Assembly: GCA_003259005.1 (NCBI GenBank)
Contig: QLII01000001.1
Location: 3,364,501 to 3,428,500 of the forward strand
Source: Spirosoma telluris
Lineage (GTDB): Bacteria > Bacteroidota > Bacteroidia > Cytophagales > Spirosomataceae
DNA length: 64,000 nt
Direction of reading: 5' to 3'
A program made the translations under genes and the position numbers. The notes under the pieces are model-generated. The model worked only from the letters and a program-made list of their open reading frames with translations, did not search any database and was not told the origin of the DNA. Numbering within the stretch: the stretch's first letter is position 1; the number at the start of each line of letters is the position of its first letter. Positions 41,630-51,027 of this stretch are shown one piece after another.

Positions 41630-42520
41630 TTATGAGAATGTTTTGAGCTGTTTTCGATAATCGCGGGGCGTTACTCCCTTGATCCGTTTGAATTGTCGAT
41701 TGAAGTGGGTGATATTGTTGAAGCCACTTTCATAAGCTACCGATTCAATGGGATTATACCGTTCCTGCATCATTTTGCAGGCGTATCCGATTCGGAGATC
41801 GTTCACGAACTGCGTAAACGACTTCTGCGTTCGGCTTTTAAAATAGCGACAGAAAGAAAACTCATTCATATTGGCCAGCGAAGAAATCTCGTCCAGCGAA
41901 ATGTCGCGTCTGAAATTGGCAAAAATGAATTGAAAGAGCCGCTCCATCCGCTGTTGATCATTCTCTGAATAACTATTTACGTAATCAGGACTTGATAAAA
42001 GCCGATAATCAGTTGCGTGCATCAATCGGTCAACCAGTTTCAGAAAGGTTATAAGCTTAGCCATCCCTTCCTGGTAAAAAAGAGATTTAAAAAGGTCAAT
42101 GAGCTCCGTCTTGATGGCTCCTGTATAAATAATTCCCCGACGGCTGATCGTCAGCCAATGGTCCAGTACGTTTCGACAACCGAAGCCCTCCAAGGAATCT
42201 ACAAGTTGTTCAGGGTTGATATACATGGCCAGCGATTGAGCTCGCAGATGCTCACTACCCTGGAAATATTCTTCATTGTTGTACCAGACATGTGGAACTT
42301 CTGAGCCTAGAAAAACCAACTCACCTGGCTCAAAGTATTCGATGTTATTCCCAATGATGCGCTGACCTGAACTTTCGACGATATACGTCAACTGGCATTC
42401 ATGATGAAAATGAAACTGCGTTGAATAATAGGGTTGTACAATTTCTTTCGTCAGGAATACTTTATTCGCTGAATTTATACCGAGAATAGCCTGAATGGGT
42501 TTCATAGAATGCTTGTTCAT
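41630..42520 (-). CDS. AraC family regulator of the L-fucose operon
   Basis: 296 residues, intact. An N-terminal cupin-like sensing domain (about 20-120; QFHFHHECQLTYIVESSGQRII, PGELVFLGSEVPHVW) precedes a C-terminal double HTH (about 195-295): ISLDEISSLANMNEFSFCRY and PIESVAYESGFNNITHFNRQF, ending GVTPRDYRK. It is 26 bp upstream of the L-fuconate dehydratase gene on the same strand, so it probably responds to L-fucose or a catabolite and activates this operon and itself. Starts possible at 42520 (chosen), 42505 and a GTG at 42532. The 250-bp upstream stretch to the IS3 copy is AT-rich and must hold its promoter, but no LacI operator like the PUL copies is present. Confidence 0.9.
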   Translation of the reverse strand: MNKHSMKPIQAILGINSANKVFLTKEIVQPYYSTQFHFHHECQLTYIVESSGQRIIGNNIEYFEPGELVFLGSEVPHVWYNNEEYFQGSEHLRAQSLAMYINPEQLVDSLEGFGCRNVLDHWLTISRRGIIYTGAIKTELIDLFKSLFYQEGMAKLITFLKLVDRLMHATDYRLLSSPDYVNSYSENDQQRMERLFQFIFANFRRDISLDEISSLANMNEFSFCRYFKSRTQKSFTQFVNDLRIGYACKMMQERYNPIESVAYESGFNNITHFNRQFKRIKGVTPRDYRKQLKTFS

Positions 42521-42770
42521 TAAACCGTACACATCGATAAGTCCCTATCTAACAGGTACTAAGTCAAGTCAACAATAGATAATTTTGTCCTATTAAATCT
42601 CTTAATTATTGTTTTTATACAAAGCTATCTTAGATACTAGCTGTATACAGGCTATATGTTGACAATTACTAACACAAAATTGACCTTTTAGTAATTTTAG
42701 GATTACTGTTGATTCCTGCCCCTTCATAGTAAGAAGGTATCAGGACTAATCAATCGAATTCAATCGGTAC

Positions 42771-44138
42771 CGTATGCTACTGATTGAGTTGGACAGATAT
42801 TAAAATCACCGAAATACGGCCTCGTATTGTACATTTCCGTACCTCACTTTTTTGTATGGATACCAGCGAAGTTTTGGTTTTCGCTTACGTTGATGCATCT
42901 GATGAGGGGTTAAGTAATTTAATGATGCATGAGGACGGACTGTATTGTAAGCATTGATCGCCTTGGTGACGGCTTCTTCTGCTGTTGAAAAAGAAGAAAA
43001 CCCACGTGCTAATTTACAATCGTCTTTCAGCGAACGAAGGACGCGTTCAGCCATTGCATTCTCGTTCGGATCACCCGATTCAGTCATACTGATCGTGGCC
43101 TTAACTTGCCGTAATCGCTCTACATAGGCCTAAGAGCAATACTGTACGCCCCGATCAAGGGCTGGCTAATGTCCTTTCTGGCGAGTAATGCCATATTTAA
43201 AGCTTCTATGGCTCCTTTTGCATGCATCGTTTTGTGAAGTGACCAACCCACAATTTTACGAGAGAAGGCATCCATAATTACATATAGATGTAGATGCGCA
43301 AAATTAATACCTACCGGAATGTAAGTTAAGTCACTCACCCACAGCTCGTTGATTCTAATTGGCTTTATATCTTTCGCCTTATTAGGGTACTTGTAGTGCG
43401 GGTGGTTCGACTCTGTCGTAGCCACCTTGCTGGCCTTCTTTTTGGCCAGCATACCATTCTCTTTCAGTAGCGCATGCAAGCGATCCCGGCCTAATTTTAT
43501 CCGGTGACGAGTTAGAAAAAAGCTTAATTCATGATGCAATTTATGGGTGCCCATACCGGGCACTTCACGTCGTATTCGCCTGACTTCCTGTAGGATAGCG
43601 TCAGTCTGAAAGCTCACTTTTTCCTGTCGCCTGGATGCCGCTACCAGGCTTGACGCACTCGGCCAAACAGTCGACAAATCAACTCCATACCCACTAAGGG
43701 GTAGCGACGAGTTAATTTTTCGGCCGCTTGGCGCCAGGCTTTTTTATGATAGGGATGTTAAATTGTTCTTCAGCGATTTGAATAACTGTTTGATAAGCTT
43801 CCGTTTGTAAGCGTAAGAACTGGTTTTCTTTTTCCATATCGGCCAGTTTACGCTCAAGTATTTTGACATAATCAGCATCCCGTTTCATAGTTCGACGACG
43901 GTTTGAGGGAGATAACAGGGGAAGTATACGGCACCGGTAGTAGCAGCGGTTAAGACGGCGCAACTCCGTCCCAGAGATGCCCAGTTTTTCCTCTAATTCA
44001 GAGGCCTGGACGCGTTCAGCGCGATAGGCCTCGAACACTTTCCATTTAAAGAGTCGAGTTTTCTTTTTCCTATACGCCACTAAGTCATTAAGATATGTAT
44101 TCATACTGGATTTTGACTAGTATTTCCAGTAGCATACG
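42771..44138 (-). mobile_element. Degenerate IS3-family insertion sequence, about 1.37 kb
   Basis: Bounded by a 12-bp perfect terminal inverted repeat: CGTATGCTACTG at 42771-42782 and its complement at 44127-44138. Inside are the two-frame transposase genes of the IS3 family. Target-site duplication is not evident at the edges, so the copy may be old or rearranged. It carries internal stops and a deletion next to the second catalytic Asp and is probably inactive. It lies upstream of the AraC gene and directly before a truncated type-B secreted protein. Confidence 0.85.
42806..44104 (-). pseudogene. IS3-family transposase orfA/orfB, decayed
   Basis: OrfA (44104-43712, 130 residues) has a Lys/Arg-rich N-terminus, an HTH-like SELEEKLGISGTELRRL and a heptad coiled coil (ILERKLADMEKENQFLRLQ). 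Its end contains the slippery heptamer A-AAA-AAG; a -1 shift there gives KKAWRQAAEKLTRRYPLVGM, a natural OrfB beginning. OrfB pieces (43677-43120 and 43087-42806) show the rve integrase: HTH_21 (RREVPGMGTHKLHHELS), first Asp in WVSDLTYIPV and Glu in NENAMAERVLRSLK. Damage: an in-frame TAG after VRQAW, loss of about 11 bp that removes the HHS next to the second Asp, and a TAG after GVQYCS. These are not single G/C losses, so this is true decay. Confidence 0.85.
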
Positions 44139-44149
44139 ACAAACGAATT

Positions 44150-46744
44150 ACTAGTTTTTATATACATTATACTTCCCGGCAATCAGTCAACTATACGAAT
44201 CAAACTTGCACAACCTTACGGCAAATCAAAACCTCTCTTTATCGATTCGAGGGAGTTGTCAATTGGAACCCGGCAGACTATGCTGACGCTGGAGGCTATT
44301 ATATGACCTGACAGTATTGTTGCAGAAATGGTGATATTGATAATATTCGGAATCCATCCCAGGCGGGGCAAACGTTTTACTTAGAATTTCCAGCCCTATC
44401 CCAAAACGGTAAAGTTGCCTTTAATTCGTCTCCCGTTTTTGACCAGGTCGATGGGGAGTATCTATGCGTCAATGACCCCTTCCGGTTTTCCTTTGATGCT
44501 AAAGATGCGGATGGTGATGAGTTACATTATTCACTGGAAACTCCATTCGATCGTCTAGACCCTAATTTGGGGTAGGTAGTAAAAATGGGCTAAACGTTCA
44601 ATGGCTTTCGGGGTTTAGTGCCGATAAAGCTATTCTAGGCACTCCCCCATTGACTGTTAATAGCCAGACTGGTGAGTTAACTGTTACGCCTACTTAGTTA
44701 GGCCTGTTTGTTTTTACGGTAGTGGTAGAAGAATACCGAAATGGGCAGAAAATAGGGCTTGTCCGCAGGGACTATCAATTATTTGTCGTCGATTGCCCAC
44801 CCACGTCTCCCCCAGATCCAACAATAACCCTAAATAACCAGCCTACTACATCGATTCAAATCTGCGAAGGTAAAAGCGTTGAGCTGAAGGCTACATCTAA
44901 TAGCAATTGGGACTATCAATGGAAGAAAGATGGTAACTCAATTCCAGGAGCCACCACCTCTACCCTGACCGCAACCGAAAGTGGTACTTATCAGCTGATC
45001 ACTTCACTAAAAGCGCAATGCTCCAAGTCACGTCGTTCGGGTGAAGTAAAAGTGACTGTAACAAAATCACGCTTTAAACTAAAATCTACTGGCCCCTCCA
45101 AATTTGTGGGCCATCAGGTTCAGTATGACTGGAGGCCTTATCGGCAGGTGGCCTGACGTACCAATGGTATTTCAATGGAAAGCTTTTATCTGAGAATACA
45201 CTTGTGCTTGTAGCCAGTCAGCCTGGCTCCTATTGGGCAATTGTTCGCGATTATATCCAGGGCTGCACTTCTTTTTCGGATACGATCCAGCTTATCAGGG
45301 CTGCTTTACCTATTGCAGTGATAACCACACAACGCTCTACAACGACAATCTGTAGCAGCGATTCGCTGGTACTGGCCACGCCCTACCAACTTAACTATCA
45401 CTATCAATGGTCATTTAATGGCATACCCTTAGCTGGCGTTACTACGAATACCCTTACTGCCCGTCAGACGGGGCAGTACACGGTTACCGTCACTGATACA
45501 ACAACCTGCCAACTGGTAAGTCCATCGTTTGCGTTATCGGTAGTGCCTGGCGTAACGGTTACCCTGGACTCCATTCCCAGGCAATGTGGTCCTACTGGGA
45601 GTAGCATCACGCTCACGGGTAGCCCATCCGGCGGTATTTTTGCGGGACCAGGTGTATCAGGAGACAAATTTGAGCCAGCCAAAGCTGGAGTGGGTCATCA
45701 CATAATAACCTACAGTATAAAAAGTGATTTATCCTGCCAGCAAGGTATAGCTCAACGGATTGCTACAGTGTCTGCCCCAACTGTCAGTATTTCGCCCGCT
45801 CGGTCAGTGACCGAAATTTGTGCTGGCGATTCATTGCTTTTAAGCGCCCAAACCCCTCTCAATTCATCTAATTATTCATACAAATGGCGACTTGATGGTA
45901 AATCCTTACCGGGGAAAGAAAGCATATCGGCAAAACAGGCTGGCAATTATCAGGTGATTATACTGGATACGGAAGGTTGCCCCGCACTGTCACAGATATA
46001 CTCCTTAACCATTGCACCAACAATCCATGTGCGAATGGATTCAGTATCTGCATTGTGTGGCACAGACCATCCGCCAATCACGCTTCAGGGCTATCCTGCT
46101 AATGGCATTTTTAGTGGTCCGGGGTTACAGGTAATCAATACGACCCGCATATAGCTGGTATAGGTATACATCTCTTAACGTACACAGTTAAGAGCACATT
46201 TGCATGTCAGAATGGTGAGGTTCAACGAGTGGGCATAATTCAGGCTCCTCCTACCGTCGATTTGGGACCAGATATAGAAATCTGGCGAGGTTCCTCCGTT
46301 CAACTTCATAGTGGTACTAAAGGAAGCTACCAGTATCAATGGACACCATCAATCAGCTTAAATGATCCCACTAGTCCAGACCCAGAAGGAAGACCCGACC
46401 AGACCACTCGCTATACACTAACTGCTACAGATAAGTATGGATGTTCAACGGATGCTACTATTGTAATTACTGTTTATGAACGTATTTGGATTCCAGATTC
46501 ATTTTCTCCAAATGGTGATAATATTAATGATAGCTGGGAATTGCGCGGAATTGAGAGTTACCCATTGGCAGAAGTTACTATTTTTAATCGGTGGGGAGAG
46601 GTCGTTTTTTTCTCAAAACAATACAAATACCCTTTCGATGGAACATTACAAAATTCACCTTTACCAACTGGGGTTTATGTCTATCAAATCAAGCCTTCTC
46701 CATCACAACCTGTTCTAAGAGGTAGTCTAATGATTGTAAAGTGA
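44150..46744 (+). pseudogene. Truncated Ig-repeat protein with T9SS type B sorting domain (CHU_C)
   Basis: A coding frame can be followed from just beyond the IS3 end, with no ATG and a stop at about 44150, into SLYRFEGVVNWNPADYADAG and CCRNGDIDNIRNPSQAG. PKD/Ig-like repeats follow (QWKKDGNSIPGATTSTLT; HYQWSFNGIPLAGVTTNTLT; YKWRLDGKSLPG). It ends in a CHU_C type IX sorting domain (IPDSFSPNGDNINDSWELRG, VTIFNRWGEVVF, PTGVYVYQIKPS, LMIVK). True nonsense codons are TGA at 44309 (in YYMT*QYCC, where W is expected) and TAG at 44695. Single-base losses at 44572, about 45130 and 46121-46124 resemble those elsewhere. The secreted protein has lost its start and signal peptide, evidently at the IS3 boundary. 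Confidence 0.8.
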
Positions 46745-46854
46745 ATCGAACAGAGAGTAGTTAAGTCAAAAATATACCTTGCTATAAAGATGCATATATT
46801 TAAATGTAAGTTACAATAATATATATTTGCGGCTTTCCTGCGATTACTTAATCA

Positions 46855-48272
46855 ATGTTATTCACTAGTCCACAATTTATTGTACTAGCTCTGCTAACTT
46901 TTGGTTTATATTATCTACCATTGCTTCGGCGATGGCAGGTGATCATCCTAATTGCCGCTAGTCTAACGTTTTATGGCTATAATCAGTTAAATCTATTGTG
47001 GCTCCTGTTGTTGTCCGTAACAATTAATATCGTAGCCAGCTATTATGTAATTTATGGGTCGCCTGGCTCACAAAAACTAGCTGCGGCCTGGGGGTCATTA
47101 CTAATTTAGGCATTCTATGCTTCTTCAAATACAGTCCATTACTCGCTCATAGCATTCTTCCAGCTACATCAGAAATTGGGGCTTGGTTCGTTGCCTTACC
47201 CCTTCCCATCGGAATTTCATTTTTCACATTTCAGGGAATTAGTCTGGTAGTCGATGCCTATCGGAATCGACATGTGGACAGCTATCGCTCGCTTATTGCC
47301 CGTACTATGCTCAAACATGCTGAAATGGTCTTGTTCTTTAAGGCTTTTTTTCCTCAACTCGTATCAGGACCCATTGTTAAGGCTCATGATTTTCTGCCAC
47401 AGATTAAGCCAAAGATGTTCAAGGCTGTTCGCTGGGAGTATTGCTTCCGGAAGTTGATATTGGGTTATTTCCTAAAAATGGTGATAGCAGACAACCTTAA
47501 AGACCACACATTTACGATTGCTTATCCCTATTTTGAGAACATGTCATCGCTGACATTAGTCGTATTGCTATTTGGGTATTCAATCCAGATTTTTGCTGAT
47601 TTTGCCGGGTATTCATTAATTGCATTAGGCCTTGCGAGTCTGTTTGGCTATCAATTTCCCATTAACTTCAATTTCCCATATGTCTCCAGTTCATTTTCTG
47701 ACTTCTGGCGACGCTGGCATATCTCATTATCGAGTTTTCTGCGTGAATATCTCTACATTCCGCTAGGTGGCAACCGTCATGGTGTAACCCGGACCTATTT
47801 GAATCTATTGCTTACAATGGTTCTGGGTGGCTTGTGGCACGGAGCAGCCTGGAGTTACGCAGTCTGGGGTCTGGCACACGGTCTCGTGTTAGCTATAGAG
47901 CGCTATTTAACGGATAAAGGCTGGTTAATCCCAAAATCACAACTGGCTAAACTGCTGAAAAGTATTTGGGTATTTTGTTTCGTTACATTGGTGTGGCTAC
48001 TCTTTAAACTACCCGATTTCAGTCATGTATTGGCCTACCTGCGAGCTATAGCGCTAAATACCCATAAGCCTACTAATTCGGTATCGATTACACTAATTCT
48101 GATTTATGCGCTGCCAGTCGTTTTCTATCATCTATACTATTTATTTGAAAATCGGCTTCCAACTATCCATATAAACTGGTCACGGTGGGAGTTTATTAGC
48201 TATGGATTGATGGTGTTCATGATTATAACAAATAGCGGATCTGGAGGTACATTTATTTACTTTCAATTCTGA
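46855..48272 (+). CDS. MBOAT family O-acyltransferase (AlgI-like), one frame break
   Basis: 472 residues after restoring one G at 47090-47094 (AAAWGVITNLGILCFFKYSP). It is a polytopic inner-membrane protein with about ten hydrophobic helices and the AlgI/DltB signature: N-terminal MLFTSPQFIVLALLTFGLYY, LPIGISFFTFQGISLVVDAY, LVSGPIVKAHDFLPQI, FADFAGYSLIALGLASLFG, SDFWRRWHISLSSFLREYLY with a conserved His, and MVLGGLWHGAAWSYAVWG with the catalytic His. It moves acetyl groups across the membrane for polysaccharide O-acetylation. The next gene begins within its stop codon (TGATG), and the pair likely decorates an exopolysaccharide or cell-wall polymer. The acceptor is not shown. Confidence 0.92.
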
Positions 48273-49155
48273 TGATCAAAAAATCATTATTAATCTCAGT
48301 AGGATTACTGCTTATCTATACCATACTGATTGTTCATTTCTCGAACCGCTTTAATTTAGTGGGACAGACTACATCTCAGGAAAATATGGTAAAGGTGGAA
48401 GACTATCTATATCAGGCCGGTATGCATCGCGATACCATTCTGGTAGGATCGTCGATGAGCGAACGATTGGTAACGGATAGCTTGCCCGGAAGATGTTACA
48501 ATTTAGCCATGTCAGGCATGTCGTCGCTCGATGGGTTACAAATCATTAAACAAGGCGGACATTGGCCTCGTCTTGTTTACATAGAATTGAACACACTTGC
48601 CAGAGGCTATACATCGGGAATTCTCAATAAATTTGACGAGCCTGGCTGGCAATTCCTTCTTACATACTTCCCATTCCTGCGTCAGAAATACCAGCCCGTA
48701 GCCATTTTCAAGTCACTTCTATATAATCGTCACCGTACGCCTTCCCCTGTTGGACTGGGTCAACCCGTTGATACCTTATTTTATGAAAAAGTCGTTCATG
48801 AAAAATTGGTAGTCATGCAACAAATGCCTTCGGACTCAGCCCTAAAAGCGAATGTACAGTTAGCCTACCAGTACATTGAGCAGTTACAGCAACATGGTGT
48901 TAAGGTGATTTTCTTCGAAATTCCAACTGATCTTCGTTTACAAAATCACGTATTAACGGCTACTATCCGTCAATATATACATAATTTTTTCCCCCCGGTC
49001 AATACCCTACTATTGACTTACCAGCAGATACCTATCAGACAAATGACGGTATTCATCTAACTCAGCCCGAAATTACCCGATACACGACTTATCTACGTCA
49101 TCATCTTATTCAATTAATGGCAAGTAATACTAGCAATGTCGCCAGAGCAGATTGA
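48272..49155 (+). CDS. SGNH-type partner of the MBOAT acyltransferase, one frame break
   Basis: 294 residues after restoring one C in the C run at 48991-48996 (FFPPGQYPTIDLPADTYQTN). One N-terminal membrane anchor (SLLISVGLLLIYTILIVHF), then a periplasmic SGNH-like fold: ILVGSSMSERLV (block I Ser), NLAMSGMSSLDGLQII (block II Gly), PRLVYIELNTLA (block III region) and the late TNDGIHLTQPE (D-x-x-H). In AlgX/AlgJ-type pairs such a protein completes transfer of acetyl from the MBOAT to the polysaccharide. Translationally coupled to the MBOAT gene (1-bp overlap). It ends 58 bp before an interspersed repeat pair. Confidence 0.8.
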
Positions 49156-49212
49156 GGTCATAATCTCTCCTCTACCACCCTTAACTAAGTTATCTTCAGT
49201 TGATACAATCAC

Positions 49213-49442
49213 CTAGTGCTTTGGCAAACTAGATTCTAGTGGATTCTCGGGGCGGCATCGGTCCGCCGTTGCGGGCCGATGCCGCCCGAGAATCTAAATT
49301 GGACGAGTACTAGTGCTTTGCCAAAATAGATTCTATTGTTCCTCGGGGCCCCGCGCGGTAGATTCTTTTGATTATTTAGTAGTTGATTATCAGCACGGTA
49401 GAATCAAGAGAATCTATAAAAACTAAATTGGACAAGTACTAG
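49213..49442 (+). repeat. Interspersed CTAG repeat, two tandem units
   Basis: Units 49213-49313 and 49310-49442 share one CTAG. Both have canonical ends (CTAGTGCTTTGGCAAA or its CTTTGCCAAAA variant at left; TAAATTGGACGAGTACTAG or GGACAAGTACTAG at right). The first unit is filled by a GC-rich near-perfect stem: 49242-49261 pairs with 49276-49294 around the loop TCCGCCGTTGCGGG. The second carries CCCCGCGCGGTAGATTC and AT-rich stems. It is placed between converging genes (SGNH protein and murF). Confidence 0.8.
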
Positions 49443-49503
49443 GTTTTCCAAACCGTTTGGTCTGGATTGACATTTTACAGCTAAAGAAGTCAGGTACTCC
49501 CTT

Positions 49504-50902
49504 TCAGATAAAAGGCACGACCGTCTCTAAGCTCATGCCCCGTGAGCCTTTTACCAGAAAACTCGTACCAGTCATCGGATTATCCATCAGCCAGTTATGC
49601 AGCGAAAACTTATCGGGAAAATAGTAGGCTTTCGGTAAGTAACCCAGCGCGAAATGCATGTCTTTTCCGGCCAGAATAACCAAATCAAACTTACTGTCGG
49701 CGATTAGCTTACCGAGTGCTGCATGTTCGGCTTCGCTTTCGTCGCCCAGTTCATACATATCCCCAGAATCACTACTTTACGTTTGGCTGGCGTAGCCGCA
49801 AATTGGCGAATGGCAGCCGCCATTGAGCTAGGGTTGGCATTATAGGCGTCGAGCAATACCGTATTGGTGCCTTTGGTAATCACCTGCGAGCGGTTATTGG
49901 TCGGGTTGTAATCCGCAATGGCGCGGTTAGCCTCTTCGGGCGAAACGCCGAAATAATCGCCAATGGCCAAAGCCGCCAGCATGTTCTCGAAATTGTACCG
50001 ACCCGGTAAATGCGTAGTTACTTCCTGTCCAGCCGAATCACGGTACACCACAACCGGTGACTCCTGCACTAATTCGATTGGTTCTTTGACAGTGCCTACA
50101 GCGGCAGCATCCACTGTGGCAGCATCCACGGCAGTTGGTTCCACTGCGGCAGTCTCCACTGCGGCAGCCTCCACTGCGGGATAGAAAATGACTTCGGCGA
50201 AGGTGGTTTCGGAGCGGGTGGTTTTCAATCGTTCGCGATACATGGCCATCAGGGTTTTGTCGCGCGAATTAATGAAGACCGTTTTGCCATTTTGAATGAG
50301 GTAATCATACAATTCACCCTTTCCTTTCCGAACACCCTCAATTCCGCCAAAGCCTTCCAGGTGCGCTTTCCCAACGTTGGTAATGAGGCCGTGCGTGGGC
50401 TGGGCAATCGAACAGAGTAAGTCAATCTCCTTCTGATGGTTCGCACCCATTTCAACAACCGCTAGTTCGCATTGCTCAGTCAAGGCCAGCAACGTCAGCG
50501 GTACGCCGATATGATTGTTCAGATTACCGACTGTGGCGTAGGTTCGGTAGTTCTTTGACAAGACAGCAGCAATAAGCTCTTTGGTCGTCGTCTTGCCGTT
50601 GGAGCCTGTCAGGCCGATAACGGGAAGGTAAACGTTTGCCGGTGGTGGCGGGCCAGATCCTGCAAGGCGGTTAGTCCGTCGGCCACAAGCAGACACCGTT
50701 CCCGATCTCGGGCCGCAACGGTTGGGTCATCAACCAGCACGTAACGAGCACCGGCTGCTAGGGCCTGTTCGGCAAATTGATTGCCATCGAACTTATCCCC
50801 TTTGAGGGCCACAAACAGACAATCAGGCGTAATTCGGCGTGTATCGGTCGATACACCCGTGCATTCCAGAAATTTATGATAGAGTTGTTCGATGTTAACC
50901 AT
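49504..50902 (-). CDS. murF: UDP-N-acetylmuramoyl-tripeptide--D-alanyl-D-alanine ligase, two frame breaks
   Basis: 466 residues after restoring one C at 50622-50624 (TFTFPVIGLTGSNGKTTTKEL) and one G at 49761-49764 (VVILGDMYELGDESEAEH). Mur ligase domains in order: N-terminal (VSTDTRRITPDCLFVALKGDKFDG), central ATPase with the GSNGKTTTK P-loop, NNHIGVPLTLL, VVEMGANHQKEI and a GLITNVGKAHLEGFGG metal site; C-terminal NPTNNRSQVI, DAYNANPSSM and LVKGSRGMSLE. It adds D-Ala-D-Ala to UDP-MurNAc-tripeptide in the cytoplasm. Oddity: a 5-residue-period Ala/Val/acidic insert in the central domain (see 50101-50175). Stand-alone, not in the usual mur/fts cluster in this window. ATG at 50902; a GTG sits just before. 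Confidence 0.93.
50101..50175 (-). repeat. Intragenic 15-bp tandem repeat in murF (five copies)
   Basis: Five in-frame 15-bp units whose plus-strand consensus is GCGGCAGCATCCACT, the third one being diverged. They encode the pentapeptide pattern [AT]-V-[ED]-x-[AT] (AVEAA, AVETA, AVEPT, AVDAA, TVDAA). The insert lies between a FAEVIFYP strand and VVVYRDSAGQEV in the central domain, where most MurF proteins have a short loop. Copy-number change would keep the frame. Confidence 0.85.
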
Positions 50903-51027
50903 CACATTCGGGCTAGTTTCTTCGTTTTCAATGCAAGATGTAACCGCAAAGGACGCAACTAAAATTTTGCTTTGCGCCCTTTGCGTACCCTTCGCGCTCT
51001 TTGCGTTTAAGCAATACCCAAAATTAG

